Assembly (NCBI GenBank): GCA_035761165.1 | Contig: DASTRO010000238.1 | Span: 24,229 to 88,228, forward strand | DNA from: CALCHX01 sp035761165 | GTDB taxonomy: Bacteria; Gemmatimonadota; Gemmatimonadetes; Gemmatimonadales; Gemmatimonadaceae | Direction: 5' to 3' | Length of the DNA stretch: 64,000 nucleotides | Shown: positions 17,401 through 24,292 of the stretch, in pieces | Numbering within the stretch: position 1 is the stretch's first letter | Layout of the letters: every line of letters begins with the position of its first letter | Notes under the pieces: model-generated | What the model saw: the letters and a program-made list of their open reading frames with translations, nothing else | What the model was told of the DNA's origin: nothing | Databases searched by the model: none | Translations under genes and position numbers: made by a program

Positions 17401-18111
17401 CAGTGGGGCGGGCGCGGCTCGGGCGAGGACTACCAGCGCAGCGTGCGCGAGGTGTTCGAGCCCACGCTGCGACGGCTGACGAAGGAGGCGCGGCGCGAGG
17501 GCTGGCTCGCCCCGGCCGCGGTCTACGGCTACTTCCCCGCGCAGGCCGATGGCAACGACGTCGTGGTCTACGATCCGGAGGCGTACGCCGCCGACGGCAC
17601 GAAGCGCGAGGTCGCCCGCTTCCACTTCCCGCGACAGGAGGGGCGCGAGCGCCTCTGCCTCGCCGACTACTTCCGTGCCGTCGACTCGGACGAGGTGGAC
17701 GTCGTCGGCCTGCAGGTGGTGACGGTGGGCGACGCCGCGGCGCACCGCTTCGAGGCGCTGCAGGCGGCCGGCGAGTACTCGGAGGCCTTCTTCTCGCACG
17801 GCCTCGCCGTGGAGAGCGCCGAGGCGCTGGCCGAGTGGATGCACCGCCATCAGCGCGCCGAGCTGGGCGTGGCGGACGGCCGCGGCAAGCGCTATTCGTG
17901 GGGCTACGGCGCCTGCCCGGACCTGGAGGACCACGCCGAGCTGTTCAAGCTCCTCCCCGCCGAGCGCGAGCTCGGGATGTCGCTCACGACCGCGTTCCAG
18001 CTGATCCCGGAGCAGAGCACGGCGGCGATCATCATCCATCATCCCGCCGCGAAGTACTACGCGGTGCGTGGGGCCGGAGCGTCCGTCGCGACGACGGAGG
18101 TGGGAGCGTGA
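14449..18111 (+). CDS. metH: Cobalamin-dependent methionine synthase
   Basis: 1220 aa, the full MetH length. Domains in order: homocysteine/zinc domain (about 25-330; zinc ligands Cys252, Cys319, Cys320), methyltetrahydrofolate domain (about 395-660; VNAQGS), four-helix cap (about 685-770), cobalamin domain with D787-x-H789-x-x-G792, and SAM-dependent reactivation domain (about 930-1210). It methylates homocysteine to methionine with methyl-B12. Two linkers are long: 331-384 carries a G/C-block repeat, and the linker near 675-685 carries a GGGAGCAG array. The gene is preceded by a probable SAM riboswitch and overlaps the next gene by 4 nt. Confidence 0.97.
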   Translation: MSAPAPAPAPAPAPTPLSRVPYGRRAYLDALERRVLVFDGAMGTNIQRHHLTADDFGGKALEGCNDHLVLTRPDVIQGIHESFLAVGCDVVETCTFQSTPRRLAEWGIGERMHELNVQAARLARAACEKYATPDQPRFVAGSIGPTGMLPSSSDPALSAVTFAELSEDYYQQARALVEGGVDVLLVETAQDILEVKAALAGFERLFAELGWRVPVQAQVTLDTSGRMLLGTDVASAMTTLEALGVDVIGLNCSTGPEHMREPVRYLAEHARLPLSVIPNAGLPLNTGTGDAVYPLEPAPMGKQLAEFVGEFGVRVVGGCCGTTPEHLSAIVGAVREAEARRAPGATRGAPPEPHDATLRPTERHPNAADRTGSARGEPRVSSAMRATTIRQVPAPLLVGERVNAQGSRKVKRLLLAEDYEGIAAVAREQAESGAHVLDVCVAVTERADEADQMASVVKLLSQTVETPLMIDSTEPAVIERALEHVPGRAIINSINMENGRQRIDAVVPLAKKHGAALVALTIDQAGMAKTAERKLEVARAIHDIVVHEYGMASEDLLFDALTFTLATGDAEWVDSAHQTIEGIRRIKTELPGVHTILGVSNVSFGLAPEARAVLNSVFLHHCVEAGLDAAIVNPAHVRPYAEIPAEERALADDLVFNRRPDALQRLIEHFESQGAGSRKQETEEDPTAAMTPDEAVHWAIVHRKKEGIEERLDRAGVREQPVRVLNEVLLPAMKEVGDKFGAGELILPFVLQSAEAMKRAVKHLEQFLERAEGYTKGKVVLATVYGDVHDIGKSLVNTILSNNGYTVFDLGKQVPVNTIIEKAVEVGADALGLSALLVSTSKQMPLCVQELARRGMDVPVLIGGAAINRRFGRRALFVDGEQPYAPGVFYCKDAFEGLETMDVLQDGERRADFVARLLDDARRDVFLNTTVGKDVRAGTEDGARSEVPPAPDIPAPPFWGVRTVRDIPLDEVFALLDLDELYRLQWGGRGSGEDYQRSVREVFEPTLRRLTKEARREGWLAPAAVYGYFPAQADGNDVVVYDPEAYAADGTKREVARFHFPRQEGRERLCLADYFRAVDSDEVDVVGLQVVTVGDAAAHRFEALQAAGEYSEAFFSHGLAVESAEALAEWMHRHQRAELGVADGRGKRYSWGYGACPDLEDHAELFKLLPAERELGMSLTTAFQLIPEQSTAAIIIHHPAAKYYAVRGAGASVATTEVGA
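15485..15514. repeat. G/C-block motif, copy B, inside metH
   Basis: G6 then C8 then GAACCACATGATG, read in frame as TRGAPPEPHD in the linker between the homocysteine and folate domains of MetH. It matches copy C at 37942-37972 (reverse orientation) over about 26 positions. Confidence 0.7.
16466..16500. repeat. GGGAGCAG-type tandem repeat inside metH
   Basis: Imperfect tandem copies of GGGAGCAG/GGAAGCAG encode SQGAGSRKQET, just before the cap domain of MetH. It is a low-complexity linker expansion. Confidence 0.6.
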
Positions 18112-20081
18112 GCGACGAGCGGCGAGCGACGAGCGACGAGGGAGCGGCGAGTCGCGAGGGCGTCGGCGTGGCAGCGAGCGGCACGGACTCGTCGCTCGTC
18201 GCTCATCGCTCGTCGCTGCTGTCCCGCCTCCTCGACCCCTCCCAGGTCGTCGTCTTCGACGGCGCCATGGGCACCATGCTCTATGCCCGCGGCGTCTTCA
18301 TCAACCAGTGCTACGACGAGCTGAGCCTGCGCTCGCCCGACCTGGTGCGCGCCGTGCACCGCGCCTACGTGGACGCGGGGGCCGAGGTGCTGGAGACCAA
18401 CAGCTTCGGCGCCAACCGCGCGAAGCTCGCGCAGCACGGGCTCGAGGCGCAGGTGCGCGCCGTGAACGAGGCCGCGGCGCGGGTGGCGCGCGAGGCCGCG
18501 GGCGACGAAGCGCTCGTCGCCGGCGCCGTGGGGCCGCTGGGCGTGCGCCTGGAGCCGTACGGGCCCACCTCGCGCGACGAGGCGCGCGGCATGTTCCGCG
18601 AGCAGATGGAGGGGCTCGTCGCCGGCGGCGCCGACTTCCTCCTCCTCGAGACCTTCGGCGACCTGCTGGAGATCGAGCAGGCCATCCTCGCCGCGCGCGA
18701 GGTGAACGGCCACCGCCCGGTGATCGCCCAGATGACGATCGGCGCCGACGGCCGCACGCCCTACGGCGCGACGGCGGAGGACGTGGCGCGCGCCCTCGAC
18801 CGCTTCGGCGCCGACGTCATCGGCCTGAACTGCAGCGTCGGACCGCAGATCATCCTCGAGGCGGTCGAACGCATGGCGCACACCACGCAGCGCAAGCTGA
18901 GCGCGCAGCCCAACGCCGGCATGCCGCGCGAGGTCGGCGGACGCAGCATGTACATGGCCAGCCCCGAGTACATGGCCACCTACGCGCGCCACCTCGTGCA
19001 GGCCGGCGCCCGCCTGGTCGGCGGCTGCTGCGGCACGACGCCGGAGCACATCCGGGCGATCGCCGAGGGCATCCGGCCGCTGGCGCCGAGGAGCGAGCGT
19101 CGAGCGGCGAGCGACGAGCGGCGAGGAGCTGCGGTTCACTCGCCGCTCGACGCTCGTCGCTCATCGCTCGGGGTCCCTCCCGTTCCCCTCGCCGACCGCT
19201 CGCGCTGGGGCGCCAGGATCGCGGCGGGGGAGTTCGTCAGCTCGGTCGAGATCGTGCCGCCGCGCGGGGTGGACGCCTCGCGCCTCATCGCCGACGCGCG
19301 GCGCCTCAAGCAGGCGGGCGTGGACGCGATCAACGTCCCCGACGGCCCGCGCGCGCAGAGCCGCATGGGCGCCATCATGACCAGCCTGCTCATCGAGCAG
19401 CAGGCGGGGATCGAGGCGGTGACGCACTACTGCTGCCGCGACCGCAACCTGCTCGGCATGCTGAGCGACCTGCTCGGCGCCTCGGCGGTGGGACTGCGCA
19501 ATCTGCTGCTCATCACCGGCGACCCGCCCAAGATGGGGCCGTACCCCGATGCCACGGCGGTCTTCGACATCGACGCGATCGGGCTCACCAACCTGGTGGC
19601 CAACCTGAACCGCGGGCTCGACCCCGGCGGCAACGCCATCGGCGAGCCGACGCGCTTCGTCATCGGCGTGGGCGTGAACCCGGCGGCCATCGATCCGGCG
19701 CACGAGCTGCGGCGCTTCGAGTGGAAGGTGGAGGCGGGCGCCGAGTACGCCATCACGCAGCCGGTGTTCGACGTGGCGCAGCTCGAACGCTTCCTGGCCA
19801 GCATCGCGCACACGCGCATCCCGATCGTCGCCGGCATCTGGCCGCTCGTCTCGGCGCGCAACGCGGAGTTCCTGGCCAACGAGGTGCCGGGCGTCACCGT
19901 GCCGGACGCCGTGATCACGCGCATGCGGGCGGCCAGCGCGCGCTCCAAGGAGCACGCGGTGGCCGAGGGGATCGCCATCGCGCGCGAGATGTTCGAGCGG
20001 GTCTGCGGCGCGGTGCAGGGCGTGCAGGTCTCGGCGCCGTTCGGCAGGGTGGAGCTGGCGCTGCAGGTGTTCGGGGGCTGA
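18108..20081 (+). CDS. Homocysteine S-methyltransferase / methylenetetrahydrofolate reductase fusion
   Basis: About 657 aa. Residues about 40-320 form a second homocysteine methyltransferase domain with zinc cysteines 242, 307 and 308. Residues about 365-657 form a MetF-type reductase (FVSSVEIVPPRG, LITGDPPKMGPYPD, ITQPVFD) that makes 5-methyl-THF for MetH. Similar YitJ-type fusions exist. The start GTG overlaps the metH stop by 4 nt and follows GGAGG. A GTG at 18168, also with a GAGGG upstream, would skip the left repeat arm. The linker at about 325-360 is encoded by a GCGACGA-type dyad. It is expected to be under the same riboswitch as metH. Confidence 0.92.
   Translation: MSDERRATSDEGAASREGVGVAASGTDSSLVAHRSSLLSRLLDPSQVVVFDGAMGTMLYARGVFINQCYDELSLRSPDLVRAVHRAYVDAGAEVLETNSFGANRAKLAQHGLEAQVRAVNEAAARVAREAAGDEALVAGAVGPLGVRLEPYGPTSRDEARGMFREQMEGLVAGGADFLLLETFGDLLEIEQAILAAREVNGHRPVIAQMTIGADGRTPYGATAEDVARALDRFGADVIGLNCSVGPQIILEAVERMAHTTQRKLSAQPNAGMPREVGGRSMYMASPEYMATYARHLVQAGARLVGGCCGTTPEHIRAIAEGIRPLAPRSERRAASDERRGAAVHSPLDARRSSLGVPPVPLADRSRWGARIAAGEFVSSVEIVPPRGVDASRLIADARRLKQAGVDAINVPDGPRAQSRMGAIMTSLLIEQQAGIEAVTHYCCRDRNLLGMLSDLLGASAVGLRNLLLITGDPPKMGPYPDATAVFDIDAIGLTNLVANLNRGLDPGGNAIGEPTRFVIGVGVNPAAIDPAHELRRFEWKVEAGAEYAITQPVFDVAQLERFLASIAHTRIPIVAGIWPLVSARNAEFLANEVPGVTVPDAVITRMRAASARSKEHAVAEGIAIAREMFERVCGAVQGVQVSAPFGRVELALQVFGG
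18111..18217. repeat. GCGACGA dyad at the start of the MetH/MetF fusion
   Basis: The left arm (18111-18140) and right arm (18188-18217) are 30 nt each and complementary at 28 positions. They are built of GCGACGA/GCGATGA heptamers around a 47-nt centre. The right arm lies inside the coding frame whichever start is used. Confidence 0.85.
19095..19155. repeat. GAGCGTCGAGC dyad inside the fusion gene linker
   Basis: Perfect 17-nt arms (19095-19111 and 19139-19155), extended on both sides by further GCGACGA-like units to about 19172. It lies in frame between the methyltransferase and reductase domains, so it is translated. Confidence 0.85.
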
Positions 20082-20235
20082 GCGGGCGAGGCAGCGAGAG
20101 GCGCAGGGCGCGAGCGGCCGGTGGTGCGCGCTGCCCTCGTCACTTGCCGCCTGCGCCGTGTCACTCCCCGCCCTCGTCTTGACAGGCGCGGCACCCGACG
20201 GCACCATTACGTGAGCATTCGGTTACACATTTCCC

Positions 20236-20583
20236 ATGTCCCGCGCCCGCGCCAGCACCGATCCGTTCACCGCCGTCGCCGATCCCACCCGCCGGGCCCT
20301 CCTCGACCGGCTCCGGGAGGGGGCGGCGCCGGTGGCCGAGCTCGCCGCGGGCTTCGCGATGAGCCGCCCGGCGGTGTCCAAGCATCTGCGGGTCCTGCGC
20401 GACGCCCGCCTCGTGCGCGAGCGCCGCGGCGGCGACGACGGCCGCCAGCGCATCTACGAGCTCACGCCCGCGCCGCTGCGCGAGATCGCTCGCTGGACGG
20501 CCGCGTACGAAGTGTTCTGGCCCGCGCACCTGGCGCGGCTCAAGCGCCACCTCGAGCGCCCACCGGAGGATCCGACCTCATGA
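20236..20583 (+). CDS. ArsR-family winged-helix regulator
   Basis: 115 aa. It opens with FTAVADPTRRALLDRLREG and has the recognition helix MSRPAVSKHLRVLRDARLV and the wing DGRQRIYELT. No cysteine metal site of the classical ArsR type is present. This subfamily is nearly always paired with an AHSA1/SRPBCC gene, as here, where the ATG of the next gene overlaps this stop. It probably represses its own small operon in response to an unknown signal. A G/C-rich gap of about 150 nt with a weak dyad (20082-20160) separates it from the fusion gene. Confidence 0.88.
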   Translation: MSRARASTDPFTAVADPTRRALLDRLREGAAPVAELAAGFAMSRPAVSKHLRVLRDARLVRERRGGDDGRQRIYELTPAPLREIARWTAAYEVFWPAHLARLKRHLERPPEDPTS

Positions 20584-21143
20584 TGCCCGCCCCCGACTCC
20601 GTCGCGCCCCGTGAGGCGCTCCCCCACGTCGTCCGCACCGTCGTCGACATCGCCGCGTCCCCGGCGCGCGTCTTCGAGGCGCTCACCGAGCCGGCGGAGC
20701 TCGCCGCCTGGTGGGCGGGCGGCGACGCGCACGTGAGCGATTGCGGGGCGGACCCTCGACCGGGCGGCGCCTGGCACGTCCGGCTGGTGGACGGCAACGG
20801 CGTCGAGCGCCTGGTCGCCGGCGAGTATCGCGTCGTCGATGCACCTCACCGCCTGGAGCAGAGCTGGCAGGCCGACGACGACGCCGCGCCGTCGGTGGTG
20901 CGCTACGACCTCGAGCCGCGCGAGGTGGGCGGCACCGAGGGCACGCGCCTCACGGTGACGCACAGCTCCCCGGTGGCGCTGGCGACCGCGACGTCGGCGC
21001 CCGGCCGGGCCTCGGCGCTGGCGGTGCACGTCGCGCGACACCCGCACGCCGGCCCGCCCCGCGCGGTCGTCGTGGGCCGGGCTCCGAGCGCGACGCTGCA
21101 CCTGGCGCCCCGCCGCCGGGCGACGTGGCTCGTCAGCGCCTGA
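20580..21143 (+). CDS. SRPBCC/AHSA1-domain protein with divergent C-terminus
   Basis: About 187 aa. The N-terminal two thirds are a clear AHSA1 domain: TVVDIAASPARVFEALTEPAELAAWW, then PGGAWHVRLVDGNG and a beta-strand set. After TRLTVTHSS the expected final helix (GWxxxLxxLxxxL) is not recognisable; the tail is rich in Ala, Pro and Arg. That may be true divergence or an old frameshift. The ATGA overlap with the ArsR gene shows coupling. Such proteins bind hydrophobic ligands, but no ligand can be named. Confidence 0.75.
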   Translation: MMPAPDSVAPREALPHVVRTVVDIAASPARVFEALTEPAELAAWWAGGDAHVSDCGADPRPGGAWHVRLVDGNGVERLVAGEYRVVDAPHRLEQSWQADDDAAPSVVRYDLEPREVGGTEGTRLTVTHSSPVALATATSAPGRASALAVHVARHPHAGPPRAVVVGRAPSATLHLAPRRRATWLVSA

Positions 21144-21188
21144 TCGCACGCTCGATCGCCGAGCTCCCCACATCCGTCCCCCATCCCC

Positions 21189-21818
21189 ATGCCGACCATC
21201 TACACCCCCTACATCGTCGAGCGGTCGAGCCGCGGCGAGCGCACCTACGACATCTTCTCGCGCCTGCTGATGGACCGCATCGTCTTCCTCGGCAGCGCCA
21301 TCGACGACGACGTGGCGAACAGCATCATCGCCCAGCTCCTCTTCCTCGATGCGGACAGTCCGGGCAAGGACATCCACCTCTACATCAACTCCCCGGGCGG
21401 GAGCGTGACGGCGGGGCTGGCGATGTACGACGCCATGCAGTCGCTCAGCTCGCCGGTGAGCACCATCTGCATGGGCTTCGCGGCGAGCATGGCCTGCTTC
21501 ATCCTCGCCACCGGCGCGAAGGGCAAGCGCTTCGCCCTTCCGCATGCCCGCATCATGCAGCACCAGCCGTCGAGCGGCACCGAGGGGACGGCGGCCGACA
21601 TCGAGCTGCGCGCGAAGGAGATCATCTACACGCGCGAGCAGGTGAACCGGCTGCTGGCCCGCCACACCGGCCAGCCGCTGGAGCGCATCGAGCGCGACTT
21701 CGACCGCGACTACTACATGTCGGCCGAGGAGGCGCGCGCGTACGGGATCATCGACCAGGTCGTCGTGCGCGGCGAGCAGGTGGTGGAGGAGAGCCGCCGG
21801 CCGTCGGTGACGGCCTGA
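21189..21818 (+). CDS. clpP: ATP-dependent Clp protease proteolytic subunit
   Basis: 209 aa, normal length. The catalytic triad is Ser100 (GFAASMA), His125 (MQHQP) and Asp174, with the GGSVTAG oxyanion segment at about 70-76. It forms the 14-mer peptidase that works with ClpX or ClpA/C. No clpX or tig lies next to it in this window, unlike the common order, so it may be one of several ClpP copies. The sequence around His125 is RIMQHQPSSGTEG, a small departure from the usual IHQPLGG. A perfect palindrome follows the stop. Confidence 0.93.
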   Translation: MPTIYTPYIVERSSRGERTYDIFSRLLMDRIVFLGSAIDDDVANSIIAQLLFLDADSPGKDIHLYINSPGGSVTAGLAMYDAMQSLSSPVSTICMGFAASMACFILATGAKGKRFALPHARIMQHQPSSGTEGTAADIELRAKEIIYTREQVNRLLARHTGQPLERIERDFDRDYYMSAEEARAYGIIDQVVVRGEQVVEESRRPSVTA

Positions 21819-21823
21819 AGCAT

Positions 21824-21859
21824 ATCGCGACGCGGGAGCGCGCGCTCCCGCGTCGCGAT
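21824..21859. terminator. Perfect 36-bp palindrome after clpP
   Basis: ATCGCGACGCGGGAGCGC is followed at once by its exact reverse complement. There is no T tract, so if it ends transcription it does so as a strong hairpin alone. It begins 6 nt after the clpP stop. Confidence 0.6.
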
Positions 21860-21885
21860 GGCGGAGTCGGCCGTGAGAGATGACG

Positions 21886-21918
21886 AGAGCGCACGCGGTG
21901 TTTCGCCGCGTGCGCTCT
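21886..21918 (+). terminator. Second hairpin after clpP
   Basis: A 13-bp perfect stem (AGAGCGCACGCGG and its complement) with the loop TGTTTCG. Only two T residues follow. Together with the palindrome 27 nt upstream it probably ends the clpP transcript. The remaining gap to 22031 has no gene. Confidence 0.6.
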
Positions 21919-22031
21919 TGCCACTTCGTGCGTGCCATCCCACGTTAGGGCCGTCTCCGCCGCCGCGTTCGGGCGTGGGACGACGGGTCATCCTCACGCC
22001 CCCCCGCACGTCCGAGGTTGTTACGGCTCCC

Positions 22032-23315
22032 ATGCGCGTGACACCCAGGCGACCGCTGCGCATCGGGATGCTGACCACCTTCTATCCCCCCTACAACTTC
22101 GGCGGGGATGGCATCGGGGTGGAGCGTCTCGCCACCGCATTGGCGCGGCGCGGGCACGAGGTCACGGTGCTCCACGACGTGGACGCCTACGAGGTGCTGG
22201 CGCACGCGCCCGTCGCCGCCCCCACCACGCCGCCCGTGCCGGGGCTCCGCGTCATCCCGTTGCGGAGTGGGCTGGGCCCCGTCTCTCCCCTGCTCACCCA
22301 GCAGGCCGGCCGGCCGGTGGTGAACGGGCGCCGCATCCGGCGCATCGTCGCGCGCGAGCGCTTCGACGTCACCTTCTTCCACAACGTCTCGCTCATCGGC
22401 GGTGCCGGGCTCCTCGGCGCCGGAGCCGGCGTCACGCTCTACGAGGCGCACGAGCACTGGCTCGTCTGCCCGTCCCACGTGCTCTGGCGCCACGGCCGCG
22501 AGCCGTGCACCGGGCGGCAGTGCCTGCGCTGCACCCTGCGCCACCACCGCCCGCCCCAGCTCTGGCGCTACACCGGCTACCTGGAGCGGCAGCTGCGCCA
22601 CGTAGACGCCTTCATCGCCAAGAGCGAGTTCAGCCGCCGCAAGCACCACGAGTTCGGCTTCACGCGGGAGATGGAGGTGATCCCGTACTTCCTCCCCGAT
22701 GCGCCGCCCGCGGCCGCGAGCGCGCGCGGCGCGCCGCCGCACGATCGCCCGTACGTCCTCTTCGTCGGGCGCCTGGAGCGCATCAAGGGGCTGGACGACG
22801 TGATCCCGGCGATGCGCCGGCTGCCCGAGCTGGACCTGGTGGTGGCGGGTGACGGCGAGCACGGCCCCGTGCTGCGGCGGCTGGCTGACGGCGTCGCCAA
22901 CGTGCGCTTCCTCGGTCGCGTGGCGCCCGACGCGCTGCGGGCGTACTACGACCACGCGCTCGCCCTCGTCGTGCCGTCGGTCTGCTTCGAGACGTTCGGC
23001 ATCATCCTCATCGAGGCGTTCCGGCAGGGGACGCCGGTGATCGCACGCCGCATCGGCCCCTTCCCGGAGATCGTCGAGCGCGCCGGCGGCGGGCTGCTCT
23101 TCGAGACGCCGGACGAGCTGGTGGCGGCGCTCCATGCCCTCCACGCCTCGCCGGCGCGCCGCGCCGAGCTGGCTCGGGCGGGCGCGGCCGCCTTCGCGCG
23201 CCACTGGAGCGAGTCCGCGGTCCTGCCGCAGTACCTCGAGCTCATCGCGCGCACCGCCGCCGCCAGGGGGATGGCCGAGGTCGCGCATCTCGTTCACGAC
23301 GGAGCGGCCGCATGA
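22032..23315 (+). CDS. GT4 glycosyltransferase
   Basis: About 427 aa. The N-terminal GT-B domain starts RIGMLTTFYPPYNFGGDG. The second domain has VLFVGRLERIKGLDDV and the donor-site ETFGIILIEAF with the E-x7-E pattern. A cluster of cysteines (CPSHVLWRHGREPCTGRQC, about 150-170) is typical of a GT4 subgroup. The ATG at 22032 is preferred over the far upstream 21858. The stop overlaps the next ATG (ATGA), so it starts an operon with the epimerase, UbiA and GT-C genes. Confidence 0.9.
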   Translation: MRVTPRRPLRIGMLTTFYPPYNFGGDGIGVERLATALARRGHEVTVLHDVDAYEVLAHAPVAAPTTPPVPGLRVIPLRSGLGPVSPLLTQQAGRPVVNGRRIRRIVARERFDVTFFHNVSLIGGAGLLGAGAGVTLYEAHEHWLVCPSHVLWRHGREPCTGRQCLRCTLRHHRPPQLWRYTGYLERQLRHVDAFIAKSEFSRRKHHEFGFTREMEVIPYFLPDAPPAAASARGAPPHDRPYVLFVGRLERIKGLDDVIPAMRRLPELDLVVAGDGEHGPVLRRLADGVANVRFLGRVAPDALRAYYDHALALVVPSVCFETFGIILIEAFRQGTPVIARRIGPFPEIVERAGGGLLFETPDELVAALHALHASPARRAELARAGAAAFARHWSESAVLPQYLELIARTAAARGMAEVAHLVHDGAAA

Positions 23316-24292
23316 AGGTCTTCATCACCGGCGGGGCCGGCTTCATCGGCTCGCATCTGGCGGAGCGCCTGCTGGCGGACGGCCACCGCGTCGTCCTGCT
23401 GGACGATCTCTCCACCGGCAGCATCGACAACGTCGCGCACCTGCTCGAGCACCCGCGACTCACCTACCGCATCGGCTCGGTGATGGATGCGCCGCTCGTG
23501 GCGGAGCTGGTGGACCGCTGCGACGTCACGGTGCACCTGGCGGCAGCCGTGGGCGTGCGGCTCATCGTCGAGCGCCCGGTGCGGACCATCGAGACCAACG
23601 TGCACGGCACGGAGGTGGTGCTGAACGCGGTCTCGCGGAAGAACCGGCTCGTCGTGGTCGCGTCCACCTCCGAGGTGTACGGCAAGGGGAGCCGCTGCCC
23701 CTTCCGCGAGGACGACGACCTCGTCCTCGGGCCCACTACACACTCCCGCTGGGCCTACGCCTGCTCCAAGGCGCTGGACGAGTGGCTGGCGCTGGCCTAT
23801 CACCGCGAGCAGGGGACGCCGGTGATCGTCGTGCGCTTCTTCAACACCGTCGGCCCGCGGCAGACGGGGCGCTACGGCATGGTGCTGCCGACCTTCGTGG
23901 CACAGGCGGAGGCGGGGCAGCCGCTCACGGTGCACGGCACCGGCGAGCAGACGCGCTGCTTCGGCCACGTGCGCGATGCCGTGGAGGCGCTGCTCCGCCT
24001 CGTCCAGACGCCGGCCGCCGTGGGCGGCGTCTTCAACATCGGGAACGACGAGGAGGTGAGCATCAACCGCCTCGCCGAGCGCGTCATCGAGCTCACCGGC
24101 AGCCCGTCGCCGGTGGTGCACGTGCCGTACGCGGAGGCGTTCGCGCACGGCTTCGAGGACATGCAGCGCCGCGTGCCCGACCTGCGGAAGCTGGAAGCGA
24201 TGGTCGGCTTCCGCCCACGCACCCCGCTGGACGAGATCATCCAGGACGTCATCGCCGCGCACCGCGGCGCGCTGGAGGCCGCGGCCGGGTGA
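23312..24292 (+). CDS. NAD-dependent sugar epimerase/dehydratase (extended SDR)
   Basis: 326 aa. The N-terminus is TGGAGFIGSH (residues 6-15), the catalytic Y-x3-K is in WAYACSKALDE, and RFFNTVGPRQTG and CFGHVRDAVEALLRL are typical of nucleotide-sugar SDR enzymes such as UDP-glucose 4-epimerase or UDP-glucuronate decarboxylase. It overlaps the upstream GT4 by 4 nt and the downstream UbiA gene by 4 nt. The exact substrate cannot be decided; a UDP-pentose-forming enzyme would suit the UbiA neighbour, but that is an inference. Confidence 0.85.
   Translation: MKVFITGGAGFIGSHLAERLLADGHRVVLLDDLSTGSIDNVAHLLEHPRLTYRIGSVMDAPLVAELVDRCDVTVHLAAAVGVRLIVERPVRTIETNVHGTEVVLNAVSRKNRLVVVASTSEVYGKGSRCPFREDDDLVLGPTTHSRWAYACSKALDEWLALAYHREQGTPVIVVRFFNTVGPRQTGRYGMVLPTFVAQAEAGQPLTVHGTGEQTRCFGHVRDAVEALLRLVQTPAAVGGVFNIGNDEEVSINRLAERVIELTGSPSPVVHVPYAEAFAHGFEDMQRRVPDLRKLEAMVGFRPRTPLDEIIQDVIAAHRGALEAAAG

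Noticed and set aside
14281..18042. A 1253-codon open frame on the minus strand
   Set aside because: It is antisense to metH, whose domains are all recognisable. Such mirror frames are common at this GC content, and its product is Arg/Ala/His-rich with no known motif.
18111..18140. The left heptamer arm as proof of translated repeat DNA
   Set aside because: A GTG at 18168 with its own GAGGG site could be the real start, leaving this arm untranslated. Only the right arm and the 19095-19155 dyad are safely inside the gene.
21001..21143. A possible frameshift in the C-terminus of the SRPBCC protein
   Set aside because: Neither alternative frame shows the missing final helix clearly, so I left the gene intact and noted the divergent tail.
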